A DNA stretch of 64,000 bases from Mameliella sp. MMSF_3455 (lineage in GTDB: Bacteria > Pseudomonadota > Alphaproteobacteria > Rhodobacterales > Rhodobacteraceae): contig NZ_JASHJL010000005.1 of the NCBI RefSeq assembly GCF_030733205.1, positions 1 to 64,000 of the forward strand. The letters are read 5' to 3'. This document shows positions 1 to 6,841 of the stretch, in pieces. Each line of letters begins with the position of its first letter. Position 1 is the first letter of the stretch. Below the pieces are notes generated by a model. That model had not been told where the DNA came from, made no database searches, and saw only the letters and a program-made list of their open reading frames with translations. Both the position numbers and the translations under genes were made by a program.

Positions 1-71
1 ATCCGGTGCGGGGGGTGTGCCGGATGAAGGTGGTGCATCCGGTGCGGGGGTACTGCATCCGGTGCGGGGGG
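1..71. repeat. Three direct copies of a 14-15 bp G-rich unit within a coding region
   Basis: ATCCGGTGCGGGGG occurs at 1-14, 37-50 and 57-70, with spacings of 36 and 20 bp. On the minus strand, in the frame of the HTH_36 protein, two of the three copies (1-14 and 37-50) encode the same APD peptide unit. The third (57-70) falls in another frame and reads RTGC. Most of it is therefore a coding repeat in a linker rather than an iteron array, although the odd-frame copy shows the DNA itself is conserved. Confidence 0.6.
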
Positions 72-327
72 TGGTAACGACAGTGTAGAGATTAGATCCA
101 GCCCGACCGGCGCCGTAATCGACAGTCAGAAGACCCTTATCGCAGAGGCGAACGATGACGTTTCGCGTGCCCCTTTCCTTCATCCCTGTCCGCTCGCACA
201 GGCGGCGAATTGAAGGGTAGCATCGGCCATCGTCATCAGCGTGGTCAGCCATCGCCAATAGCACCAATTTCTCGTATGGGTCGAGGTCATCCCTCTCCCA
301 AACTAATGACATAACTCGTACGCTCAT
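1..327 (-). CDS. HTH_36-type helix-turn-helix protein, probable phage replication or regulatory protein (3' end outside window)
   Basis: The gene reads leftward and is cut by the window edge after 109 codons. Residues 12-70 form a winged-helix domain of the HTH_36 type: a DLDPYEKLVLLAMADHA helix, then the WPSI-like motif CYPSIRRLCERTG, then VIVRLCDKGLL. Such domains open many phage and plasmid replication-initiation proteins. A low-complexity Pro/Ala/Asp tail begins at about residue 86, where a codon repeat encodes the PAPDA unit. The ATG at 327 overlaps the stop of the upstream gene (ATGA), which decides the start. An in-frame ATG at 312 is the alternative. The function is inferred from the domain and position only. 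Confidence 0.75.
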   Translation of the reverse strand, partial: MSVRVMSLVWERDDLDPYEKLVLLAMADHADDDGRCYPSIRRLCERTGMKERGTRNVIVRLCDKGLLTVDYGAGRAGSNLYTVVTTPRTGCSTPAPDAPPSSGTPPAPD

Positions 328-845
328 TTCCCATCCCCTCGGAAAAATGGCTGATCACTTTCCCACCGCGCTTTTTTTGTCCGGTAGCGTAGAATAGCTG
401 GAATCATCTCGGACGGCTGGATCAGGTAGAAAGCCGAACACACCTCATTTGGGCTTGATCCGCATTCTTGGGCAATTGCGCCTATGTCACCTGGGTCTAA
501 GAAAAGATCGACCTCGCAAATCGTAAATCCCGGTACGAACGCGTCCAGGAAATCATAGACCTGATCGTAATATGCCTCATCAAGCGCATCTTTCGCCTTG
601 GTTACCTCGCACCTAAAAAATTCACGCCTATTACTGATCCGGCATTCAGCGAGAGCGCCGTGAACATAAGCCTCTGCTTCCCTGGCATTCGGGATGCGGA
701 CAGAGTGCTCAACAATGAACGGGACTGGCACCCCCGTCTGGTACAATTCCTGTGCCCGCTTGATCGGATTGCCGGTCGTCATGCCGATTTTAACCAGCCC
801 CGGCATCGCTTCGTTCGATAAGGCATAAACGTAACCCTCGCTCAT
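324..845 (-). CDS. GIY-YIG nuclease-superfamily protein of the T5orf172 type
   Basis: 173 aa. The N-terminus has the GIY-YIG layout: GYVYALSN (residues 4-11), then GLVKIGMTT (about 16-24), an Arg-containing helix (IKRAQEL), then AEAYVHGALAE and RREFFRCEV. This matches the T5orf172/MUG113 branch, which is common in phages and mobile elements. The family is predicted to cut or bind DNA; its role in phage biology is mostly unknown. The C-terminal half (from about residue 95) is an unrecognised alpha/beta region. Both ends overlap neighbours by ATGA, so it is co-translated in the left operon. Confidence 0.75.
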   Translation of the reverse strand: MSEGYVYALSNEAMPGLVKIGMTTGNPIKRAQELYQTGVPVPFIVEHSVRIPNAREAEAYVHGALAECRISNRREFFRCEVTKAKDALDEAYYDQVYDFLDAFVPGFTICEVDLFLDPGDIGAIAQECGSSPNEVCSAFYLIQPSEMIPAILRYRTKKARWESDQPFFRGDGK

Positions 846-1072
846 CCTCTCACCTCCACGACCCGCGCCAGCGCCTTGTCGAGTGCGTCGCGGACCTTCT
901 GTGATGATTTACTGGTGGTGTCCCCGGCGAGACGCGGAGATAGCGCCACACGGGCTGCGTGGGCGCGCTCTGCCGGCAGGATGAGGGCAACCATGCCGCC
1001 CTCCTGGATCATGCGTACGACGTCTCTTTCATCGCATATGGCCGCAGCTATGCGCTCCAACACGTCGCTCAT
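842..1072 (-). CDS. Small hypothetical phage protein
   Basis: 76 aa, charged and helical (N-terminal MSDVLERIAAAI, C-terminal VRDALDKALARVV). It has no recognised domain. It overlaps the methyltransferase stop and the GIY-YIG start by ATGA at each end. That makes it a real member of the left operon despite its size. Confidence 0.65.
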   Translation of the reverse strand: MSDVLERIAAAICDERDVVRMIQEGGMVALILPAERAHAARVALSPRLAGDTTSKSSQKVRDALDKALARVVEVRG

Positions 1073-1764
1073 GCGAAGACTCCATCAAACAGCCCGGGTC
1101 CGGTCGGCGCATCCTTGGCCGGGCGGACCATCCATCGGAAGCCGGGTTCAGTGCGCACGTCGTCGCGGTCCCAGACGAACCAAGCGTTGCGCTGGGGCGG
1201 GCTTCCCTCGCCGGTGAAATCCAGCTTCCAGCGCATCAGGTAGCAGTAGGAAAACGGGTGCGCGTCCAGCAGCTCGCCAAGCCCATTGGCGCGGGCTGCG
1301 GGCCAATCCCATGACAGCAAGAGTGCAAGATAGCGCCAGCCTGGAATGTCGAGCGTGTGCCGGAGCCAGCGACCATGCCCGTCCCTTGCATTGATCAGGC
1401 TGTACGGCGGATTGGTGATGATGGCAGGCGCACGAGACCGCAAGCACCCGAAGAAATCAGCCTGCCATGCGTCTGGGCACCCTCTGTCGATCAGATCGGA
1501 CGCGCAGCAAGGAATGCCAGCGGCGCGGATTTCGCGCACCATCGCGCCGTCGCCACAGGCCGGCTCCCAAACCGTCCCCAAGGACCGAATGCGGGCGCCG
1601 TCAGATTGCAACAAACCCCGGATCGCCTCTGGTTGTCCGGTCGGATAGAAGTCATCCTTGCGGCGCCGGGCTGGCTTGGGCGCCTTCGGCAGGTCCATTT
1701 CCAGCGTTGGCGGTTTCGAGCGGCCAGAAATGGCGCGGAAATATGGTTTCGCGGATGCGGTCAT
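1069..1764 (-). CDS. Phage DNA N6-adenine methyltransferase
   Basis: 231 aa. It carries the SAM-binding motif I EPACGDG (residues 67-73) and the N6-adenine catalytic motif NPPY (118-121), in the order typical of gamma/beta-like phage adenine methylases. There is no target-recognition domain large enough for a classical restriction-modification enzyme, and no restriction endonuclease is adjacent. It is probably an orphan methylase that protects phage DNA or adjusts its regulation. The basic N-terminal tail (about 1-40) is of unknown use. It overlaps both neighbours by ATGA. Confidence 0.85.
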   Translation of the reverse strand: MTASAKPYFRAISGRSKPPTLEMDLPKAPKPARRRKDDFYPTGQPEAIRGLLQSDGARIRSLGTVWEPACGDGAMVREIRAAGIPCCASDLIDRGCPDAWQADFFGCLRSRAPAIITNPPYSLINARDGHGRWLRHTLDIPGWRYLALLLSWDWPAARANGLGELLDAHPFSYCYLMRWKLDFTGEGSPPQRNAWFVWDRDDVRTEPGFRWMVRPAKDAPTGPGLFDGVFA

Positions 1765-2165
1765 GTCTCTGTGACCTCCACGCCCTGCGCCGCAAGGATG
1801 GCCTTCTTGATCTTGAAGACGTCCGTCGCCCAGCCTTTCGCATCCTCGACCACCTCGACGGGTTCGACCCCAATGCGGTGATCGAGGTAGACGAAATCGG
1901 CGATGTAGCGCATCTGCTGACCGGTCGGCGTCAGGATCGGGCCGTCCTTGCCGAACATGGGGAATGGCACCTGGCGCCGCAGGTCGCTGATGCGGCCGCG
2001 CTTCTGCTCATCGCGCAGCACCAGCCAGCGGTCCCGCTCGCGGATGCTGTGGAAGGTCTGCCCTTGGCACTGGACGCGCTTCGCCCCCTGCACCCGGCGC
2101 CGATCTTCACCGCCCTGCTTGGCGATGAAGTCCCGGTACTCCTGCGGCGTCATGGTGTCGGTCAT
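1761..2165 (-). CDS. DUF1064 phage protein, predicted PD-(D/E)XK nuclease
   Basis: 134 aa. It matches DUF1064 in layout: an N-terminal segment with FHSIRERDRWLVLRDEQKRGRISDLRRQVPF, then YIADFVY (87-93) and VVEDAKG (105-111), then KIKKAIL. The D90...E107-x-K110 arrangement fits a PD-(D/E)XK nuclease core, and the family has been suggested to act like a phage Holliday-junction resolvase. Biochemical function is unproven. It sits directly upstream of the adenine methylase, with an ATGA overlap. Confidence 0.8.
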   Translation of the reverse strand: MTDTMTPQEYRDFIAKQGGEDRRRVQGAKRVQCQGQTFHSIRERDRWLVLRDEQKRGRISDLRRQVPFPMFGKDGPILTPTGQQMRYIADFVYLDHRIGVEPVEVVEDAKGWATDVFKIKKAILAAQGVEVTET

Positions 2166-2177
2166 GCCGCAATCCCG

Positions 2178-2969
2178 TCAGATCACCGAGTAGATCGGAA
2201 TCGAGTCGGAAATTTCGACACGAACTGCGTCTTCACAGCGCTGGAAGGCGCGGTCCTCGACCTGTTCCATGTCGTGAATTTCGAAAGTGAAGACGAGCTT
2301 TCCGTCGTCAATGTTGTAGCGCAAGCGCACAACCAAGACGTCCGGCTCCATCCCTTCGAAGACCGGAGTGCGGATCTTGATCCGCTCCGGCAACGTGACC
2401 GCGCCACGGGCTTCGTTCTCTTCCTGGTAGTGGAACTGGCGCTGACCATCGTGGAGACGTGTCGACTGACGGAAGGTCACCTTCTTCAAGGCGTCGAACT
2501 GCATCACCATATCCATGATGGTGGCCGGGTCCGGTTCCATCACGTCAACTGCCCGTTCCTCTAGGAACTCGCCTGCCCGCTTTTGCGTCATCGGGGAGCC
2601 GCTGATATTCCGCCAGCGCGCATAGCGCGGATCGAATTGCGCTTGGAACGTGGGTGTCCAATCGCTCCATCCAGGCGTCTTGTCCACCCTGTGATAGTCC
2701 AGCTTGGCGGTGATCTGGCGCCTCCCGGCGCTGCTCTCCACGACGGCAACGCCAGCGTCGGCGAAACGATTGATGTATGCAGTCAAGGACGCTGTATTGC
2801 GAAAGACCGGGCACGCCTTGATCCGGTTCGGGGTTTCCTGGAGTTTTTCCAGAGAGTCCACCTTCCACCCTTCCGGCACCATCGCGAACTGACCACGCGC
2901 GCTGGCGTCGAAGTGATCATGAGCCGATTCCCCGGCGATGAATTCGAAAAGCGTTGCGTTCTCGCTCAT
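2178..2969 (-). CDS. DUF2303 family phage protein
   Basis: 263 aa, the usual length for DUF2303 (YfdQ-like). The family pattern is visible: an N-terminal acidic region, then LEKLQETPNRIKACPVFRNTASLTAYINRF (about 40-68), a central SPMTQKRAGEFLEERAVDVMEPD segment, and a C-terminal beta-rich half. The family lies next to recombination and early genes in many prophages but has no assigned biochemical role. The start is fixed by a GGAG ribosome site 8 bases upstream and a 1-base gap to the preceding stop. Confidence 0.8.
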   Translation of the reverse strand: MSENATLFEFIAGESAHDHFDASARGQFAMVPEGWKVDSLEKLQETPNRIKACPVFRNTASLTAYINRFADAGVAVVESSAGRRQITAKLDYHRVDKTPGWSDWTPTFQAQFDPRYARWRNISGSPMTQKRAGEFLEERAVDVMEPDPATIMDMVMQFDALKKVTFRQSTRLHDGQRQFHYQEENEARGAVTLPERIKIRTPVFEGMEPDVLVVRLRYNIDDGKLVFTFEIHDMEQVEDRAFQRCEDAVRVEISDSIPIYSVI

Positions 2970-2970
2970 G

Positions 2971-3282
2971 TCAGGTCTCCGATTTCAGAAGCGTTTGCTG
3001 CACATAGTCGGGTGCGGTCCTGGTCAGATCGCCGTCTCTCCCCATGAAGAAGAAGGACTGACCGAACTGCAGTTGCGGGGCCTTTGCAGACACCTTCGCC
3101 GTCACAGCAAATCCGGTCTCGCCGTTCGGGCTGACCTCAAGGGTCACAGTCACGGTGCCCTTCTTGCCGGTGCGGTTGACTGCGTTCGTGACCTCGCGCA
3201 ATTGCTCGTCCGCGACCTCGATCGCGTGCCCTCCGTCGATGCGCCCAAGCGCAGCGAGGAAGTGGCTGTTTCCATCAGACAT
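2971..3282 (-). CDS. Hypothetical phage protein
   Basis: 103 aa from the ATG at 3282, which has GGAG at a good distance (ggagacccgaaATG). A longer reading to 3411 runs through an upstream gene and is not supported. The protein has an N-terminal helix and then regular beta-strands (KGTVTVTLEVSPNGETGFAVTAKVSAKAPQ). In prophages such proteins sit beside DUF2303; this one has no named family that I recognise. It ends one base before the DUF2303 start. Confidence 0.65.
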   Translation of the reverse strand: MSDGNSHFLAALGRIDGGHAIEVADEQLREVTNAVNRTGKKGTVTVTLEVSPNGETGFAVTAKVSAKAPQLQFGQSFFFMGRDGDLTRTAPDYVQQTLLKSET

Positions 3283-3322
3283 TTCGGGTCTCCTGTGTCG
3301 CCCCTGAACCCCGGGGCCGGGA

Positions 3323-3502
3323 TCAGTCGTTTGATTTTGGCTGCTGGTCTTCCCAAGGCGGCGCTTTCTTGAGCGTGATCGGCACCAGTCCGCGCCTCTG
3401 GTAGGTTGCAACGCTCTGCGCCGTCGTCATTCGGACCTTGAGGCTTGGCGGGTTCTCGGAAGGGCGCACGATATGAGGCGGTAGGAAGTAATTCTTGCTC
3501 AC
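3323..3502 (-). CDS. Short hypothetical phage protein with GTG start
   Basis: 59 aa, beginning MSKNYFLPPHIVRPSENPP and ending KKAPPWEDQQPKSND. The GTG at 3502 overlaps the upstream stop as GTGA, the same coupling used throughout this operon, and the frame is otherwise open. It fills what would be an empty 220-base gap. No domain is recognised. Confidence 0.55.
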   Translation of the reverse strand: MSKNYFLPPHIVRPSENPPSLKVRMTTAQSVATYQRRGLVPITLKKAPPWEDQQPKSND

Positions 3503-3822
3503 AGGTCATCACCCTGCGGAGGAAGCGCCTCGCTCAAGGTCTCGAAGTGCTGCCCGCTGGCCACGAGGCAGGTGATGCCGTTGGCCATCGTCACCGTGAT
3601 CGTCCAGGAGCCGGACTCGATCGAGGCAAAGACCTCCATCACCGCGTTGTTGGCGCCCAGACCAATGCTTTGCCGGGTTTCGCCGTACTTCGTGGCCAGT
3701 CGGTCGATCACCTGGTCGCGCGGGGCGCAATGGCGGAGATCTTGCGCTTCCGCTCCGGGGACGAGGAACAGAAAGACCCAGGCGGCCATCAGGAACCGCC
3801 AGGGCAAGTGCCGCGCCATCAT
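3499..3822 (-). CDS. Small exported hypothetical protein (signal peptide)
   Basis: 107 aa from the ATG at 3822: MMARHLPWRFLMAAWVFLFLVPGAEAQ is a clean signal peptide with an AEA-Q cleavage site. The mature part (QDLRHCAPRDQVIDRLATKYGETRQSIGLGANNAVMEVFASIESGSW..) has two cysteines and resembles a small periplasmic protein often found in alphaproteobacterial phages and GTA-rich genomes. The ATG at 3945, coupled by ATGA to the upstream gene, is the alternative start. It would bury the signal peptide 41 residues in and is less likely for export, but it has better translational coupling. Confidence 0.6.
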   Translation of the reverse strand: MMARHLPWRFLMAAWVFLFLVPGAEAQDLRHCAPRDQVIDRLATKYGETRQSIGLGANNAVMEVFASIESGSWTITVTMANGITCLVASGQHFETLSEALPPQGDDL

Positions 3823-3941
3823 GGTAAGGGGAAGCGGTGAGGTATGAGTGCGCAGGCCGGTGACCGCCCGGGGGGACGTCTGCTCGCCCCCGGCCTGCTG
3901 ACCGGCGGCTGCCATCGCCGGATTCCGTGAGTGTATGGCGG

Positions 3942-4376
3942 TCATGTGTCCCGCCCCCGCGCCAAGGGCTGCAACTGCTCGATCAGCGCCGCCGCGACGG
4001 GTTGCATCTGCGCGTGTTCCCGGTGGTCGACGTGGCCATCCGCCAGCGCGTCCGCGATCTTGCCTGTGAGGTGTGACATGACCCCGACAACCTGCATGTG
4101 CTGGGGATCGTCGGGGGAGCCGTCCCGCGCGACCTGCCCGCAAGGAGCGAGAACATCGCTGGTGAAGGACGGCCCGAGGACAGAGCAGAGCGACAGCAGG
4201 TTTTGCAGCCCCGGCGTGGCGCCCTGGACGTAGCTTTCCAGCGTGCGCGTGGCGATGCCGGTGGCGTCGGACAGGGCCACGAAGGAATATCGCTTTCCGC
4301 GCCCGACGCGCAGCCTCAGAGCATCCTCTATCCGGCGCGCCGCATCATCGTGGGAAATGATCGTGCCTTTACTCAT
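3942..4376 (-). CDS. Helix-turn-helix DNA-binding protein of the phage switch region
   Basis: 144 aa from the ATG at 4376 (MSKGTIISHDDAARR); an upstream in-frame start at 4412 is possible. An XRE-like HTH can be read at about residues 23-60 (YSFVALSDATGIATRTLESYVQGATPGLQNLLSLCSVLG). The C-terminal part (HLTGKIADALADGHVDHREHAQMQ) is helical and may dimerise. It is the second gene of the leftward operon, directly after the Cro-like gene, which suggests a regulatory job like CII or a second repressor. This is inference. Confidence 0.65.
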   Translation of the reverse strand: MSKGTIISHDDAARRIEDALRLRVGRGKRYSFVALSDATGIATRTLESYVQGATPGLQNLLSLCSVLGPSFTSDVLAPCGQVARDGSPDDPQHMQVVGVMSHLTGKIADALADGHVDHREHAQMQPVAAALIEQLQPLARGRDT

Positions 4377-4424
4377 GGTGACGTTGCTCCGGGCGGCCCA
4401 TGTTGGTGGCATGGAACAGGGTGG

Positions 4425-4646
4425 TTATTCTGCGGGGCTGGTGGGAGTTTCCTCGAAGGGAACGAAATGCGCCGGTGTCAGCGTGACCCCCGCCGCCTTT
4501 GCCGCATCCCAAATGTCCGCCTTGCGGTCGTCCGGGATACTCCCGCGAGACTTCCAGCTTTGGACGGTCGAGACGGGATACCCTGCGGCTTTCGCCATCG
4601 GGCGGACACCGCCGAACGCCTCAACGATACGGTTCACATAGCTCAT
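4425..4646 (-). CDS. Cro-like repressor (carph-isopro / YdaS-type HTH)
   Basis: 73 aa starting MSYVNRIVEAFGGVRPMAKA. The HTH reads GGVRPMAKAAGYPVSTVQSWKSRGSIPDDRKADIWDAAKAAG, characteristic of small Cro/YdaS-like repressors. It faces the CI-like gene across an 86-bp operator region. The start at 4646 lies about 7 bases after a TTGAAA-N17-CATAAT promoter, so the message is probably leaderless or nearly so. The longer reading frame to 4676 would begin inside the promoter. Confidence 0.75.
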   Translation of the reverse strand: MSYVNRIVEAFGGVRPMAKAAGYPVSTVQSWKSRGSIPDDRKADIWDAAKAAGVTLTPAHFVPFEETPTSPAE

Positions 4647-4652
4647 GTCTGC

Positions 4653-4681
4653 ATTATGCGCACAATCCGACCGCATTTCAA
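4653..4681 (-). promoter_or_regulatory. Promoter of the leftward (Cro) operon
   Basis: On the minus strand TTGAAA (4681-4676) is followed by exactly 17 bases and CATAAT (4658-4653). Transcription would start at about 4646, on the ATG of the Cro-like gene. The -10 box lies inside an operator-like ATTATGCGCACAAT. Confidence 0.65.
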
Positions 4682-4734
4682 GCGCATTTTGCGGACAGAC
4701 AGATGCATTCGAATGTGCTCAAACTGCGCACATG
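4653..4734. promoter_or_regulatory. Operator region between cro-like and cI-like genes
   Basis: Three related elements share a TGCGCA or CGCATTTTGCG core: ATTATGCGCACAAT (4653-4666), GCGCATTTTGCG (4682-4693) and TGCGCACATG (4725-4734). The first covers the -10 of the cro promoter. The last covers the start codon of the repressor gene. The same words recur at 6460-6501, so they are likely binding sites of the CI-like and/or Cro-like proteins. Confidence 0.6.
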
Positions 4735-5439
4735 CAAAACGCCGAAGAATTGAGGGCCGCAGTGAAGGCGCTGCGTGAGCGAGCCGGGTTCTCGATCCGG
4801 GGGATAGCGGATTTCATGGGCATCAGCCCATCCGGCTATTCCCACTATGAACAGCGGATCAAAGAGCCTTATTTGCCCATGAAGTTCGCCATGCCGTTCG
4901 CCGACGCCGTTGAAGCGCGCGGCGTTCCGCGCGCAGAAGTCATGGCTCTGGCGCATCCGGGAAGAGCAGACAATCCAGCCGAAACCGACCTGGTTCGCGT
5001 CGAGCATGAACAGGTGCCCACGAACGGATCCACCCTCGTCCCGGTCTATGATGTTCACGCCAGCGCAGGCGGCGGCGCGCTCAACCACGAGGAACCCGAG
5101 GTCTATAGCCTCGCCTTTCCACCGGCCTACCTGAAAAAGCTCACCAGCAGCTCGCCTGGCAACCTGGCGATCATTTCAGTGAAGGGTGAGAGCATGGAGC
5201 CGACGCTACTGGACGACGACATCGTTCTCCTGGACGCCAGCAAGACGAACCTCAGCTATGACGGCCTGTTCGTCCTGCGGTTCGATGATGCCCTGCACGT
5301 CAAGCGCGTCGGCCGCGCGCCGAAAAAGGGGCACGTCACAATTATCTCGGACAACAAGGATCTCTACCCGCCGATGCTCATGTCATCGGAAGAGGTCGAG
5401 GCCGTGGGTAAGGTGCTCTGGTACGGGCGGAAAGTGTGA
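4732..5439 (+). CDS. CI-like phage repressor with S24 (LexA-type) peptidase domain
   Basis: 235 aa from the ATG at 4732. An N-terminal XRE HTH (about 5-70; GISPSGYSHYEQR) is joined to a LexA/CI peptidase domain. The catalytic Ser is in GESMEPTL (S154) and the catalytic Lys in HVKRV (K191). A likely self-cleavage Ala-Gly lies in HASAGGG (A112-G113). With that site present, SOS-induced autocleavage and prophage induction are expected. No ribosome site precedes the ATG, which sits inside an operator word. The message may be leaderless, as for lambda cI. A longer frame from 4645 would overlap the Cro start and is rejected. Confidence 0.9.
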   Translation: MQNAEELRAAVKALRERAGFSIRGIADFMGISPSGYSHYEQRIKEPYLPMKFAMPFADAVEARGVPRAEVMALAHPGRADNPAETDLVRVEHEQVPTNGSTLVPVYDVHASAGGGALNHEEPEVYSLAFPPAYLKKLTSSSPGNLAIISVKGESMEPTLLDDDIVLLDASKTNLSYDGLFVLRFDDALHVKRVGRAPKKGHVTIISDNKDLYPPMLMSSEEVEAVGKVLWYGRKV

Positions 5440-5514
5440 TGGCCGCGCGGGTGCGCCTGCATTGGCCGGTGGAACTGGTGAGGAAAGTGTGAGTATTGGC
5501 TGGAAAGGTGATCT

Positions 5515-6264
5515 TTGCAATTTTGCTTTGTAGATGAAAGCGGCACACCGCCGTCTAGACCATCGCCAAAAAAGCCTTTTTTTACACTGGGAGCGGCGAT
5601 CATAGACGTGCGCGATTGGCGAAGCGTTGCCAACAAGATCCTTGGCTACAAGCTGCATCACAAGATTCGGGGCGAGATTAAGTGGAGGTATTTTTCACCA
5701 CACAACACCGATAAGGCAAATCCGCTCCTCGACCGCCCAGGTGAAGACAGAGTCGCGTTGAGCGACGAGTTCGCTCGGATCATCGGCAGCAGCCCCGTGA
5801 CCCTTATAGCCTGCGTGACAGACGTCGAAGCTGCGTTCTCTTATGGCACGATCAGCGGGCAGCAAGACCTCTACCATTTCGCCTACAAGCCGATTTCAGA
5901 AAGGTTTCAATACCACCTTCAAGACATCAATGATCTGGGGATTGTCGTGTCCGACCATCGGGGGCGTGACAGTGACAAGATGTTTCGCGCCCATCACGAC
6001 GCCTTGGTAAACGGCAGAGGGGCAACGAAGTCAGGATATGACAGGCTGATCGAAGGGCTGTTCCTGCAGGACTCGGAGCATTCCATTGGGATCCAAATCG
6101 CGGACTATGTGGCAGGTGCGATCCACAGGGCCTACAATGTTGGAGACGGCGCCAAAGCCGCCCTGATCAAATCTAAGATGAGAGGCGCAGACCAAGACGC
6201 AATACTTGGCCGCGGACTCATTCTGCATCCCAAGAACGCATTCCGGTCAAGCAGAGGGAGTTGA
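5515..6264 (+). CDS. DUF3800 domain protein, probable lysogen-expressed cargo gene
   Basis: 249 aa with a TTG start preceded by GGAAAGGTG. The N-terminal FVDESG (residues 5-10) and the C-terminal IGIQIADYVAGAIHR are the two conserved acidic motifs of DUF3800, a predicted RNase H-fold nuclease-like family. The family is frequent on mobile elements and in defence-rich loci, and its function is not established. The gene is co-oriented with the repressor, 75 bases downstream, and ends before a terminator, so it is probably transcribed in the lysogen. That is the usual place for superinfection-exclusion or defence cargo. The defence role is inference. Confidence 0.75.
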   Translation: MQFCFVDESGTPPSRPSPKKPFFTLGAAIIDVRDWRSVANKILGYKLHHKIRGEIKWRYFSPHNTDKANPLLDRPGEDRVALSDEFARIIGSSPVTLIACVTDVEAAFSYGTISGQQDLYHFAYKPISERFQYHLQDINDLGIVVSDHRGRDSDKMFRAHHDALVNGRGATKSGYDRLIEGLFLQDSEHSIGIQIADYVAGAIHRAYNVGDGAKAALIKSKMRGADQDAILGRGLILHPKNAFRSSRGS

Positions 6265-6368
6265 CGCCGGGCGGGGCCGTAGCCCCGACGCCATTGGTTG
6301 TCAGGCTCCCGAGCGCCTCTAAGATATAGCACCCCGCTCTGGGTGAAACAATGAGTCTATTGCCCCCG

Positions 6369-6385
6369 CCCCGCGCGGGGTTTTT
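6369..6385 (+). terminator. Intrinsic terminator after the repressor-DUF3800 unit
   Basis: CCCC-GCGC-GGGG hairpin followed immediately by TTTTT. A second GC hairpin without a T-run (GGGGC-CGTA-GCCCC) lies at 6273-6286. Together they separate lysogenic transcription from the early right operon. Confidence 0.7.
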
Positions 6386-6459
6386 CTTTGCGCGCTCGGC
6401 GCCGTCGAGGCCGGTAAGCCATAGCGATTCCCCCTGCGCACGCTTTGCGCGCAAGTTGT

Positions 6460-6501
6460 ACGCATTTTGCGCTTGACTAATGTGCGCACAATGCGCACAT
6501 T
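6460..6501 (+). promoter_or_regulatory. Early right promoter with repressor operators
   Basis: TTGACT (6473-6478) is a good -35, and 17 bases later CACATT (6496-6501) is a modest -10. It overlaps a 23-bp near-palindrome (6479-6501) built of two TGCGCA cores, plus CGCATTTTGCG at 6461-6471. Both words also occur in the cI/cro operator region, so this promoter is probably under the same repressor. The next gene has a GGGAGAG ribosome site. Confidence 0.65.
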
Positions 6502-6535
6502 CTCCCCATAGCCACACGGCAATGGGAGAGACCGA

Positions 6536-6841
6536 ATGCAACCGAAAGCCCCATTTACCGAACAGATCGCCGCCGCCGCTGGCTGGACGATCTTCGAGGC
6601 GCTTGACTACTACGCTGACGGCCACACCACGTTTTTCGGGGTGAATGACGAGACCGGCGAGGTCCGCAAGGCTGACGTGACCGGCTGGCACATCGGCCCG
6701 CGCCACTACGAGGAAATCCGCGCCGCGCTGCCCAAGCTGGCCGCGCTGGGTTTTCCGCAACGCACCGGATCCGGGCCGCTGACCGCGCCTGAAATAGACG
6801 CGCTCTACGCGGCGCATTATCACCTCGAGGCTGCAGAATGA
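6536..6841 (+). CDS. Hypothetical phage early protein
   Basis: 101 aa, the first gene of the early right operon, with GGGAGAG upstream of the ATG. The sequence is compact and mixed alpha/beta (PFTEQIAAAAGWTIFEALDYYADGHTTFFGVND). It has no recognised family, signal peptide or membrane segment. It overlaps the next start by ATGA. First early genes under repressor control are often antirepressors or host-takeover proteins; nothing in the sequence confirms that here. Confidence 0.65.
   Translation: MQPKAPFTEQIAAAAGWTIFEALDYYADGHTTFFGVNDETGEVRKADVTGWHIGPRHYEEIRAALPKLAALGFPQRTGSGPLTAPEIDALYAAHYHLEAAE

Noticed and set aside
1-71. Iteron-like array at the left edge
   Set aside because: Most copies are in frame with the HTH_36 tail and encode a Pro/Ala/Asp linker; only three copies are visible, at irregular spacing.
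842-2165. Restriction-modification system
   Set aside because: A methyltransferase is present but no restriction endonuclease or specificity subunit; DUF1064 is a phage family and not a known partner.
3499-4143. 214-residue version of the exported phage protein
   Set aside because: The upstream residues are Arg/Pro/Gly-rich antisense-like sequence lying in the HTH gene; a clean signal peptide begins at 3822.
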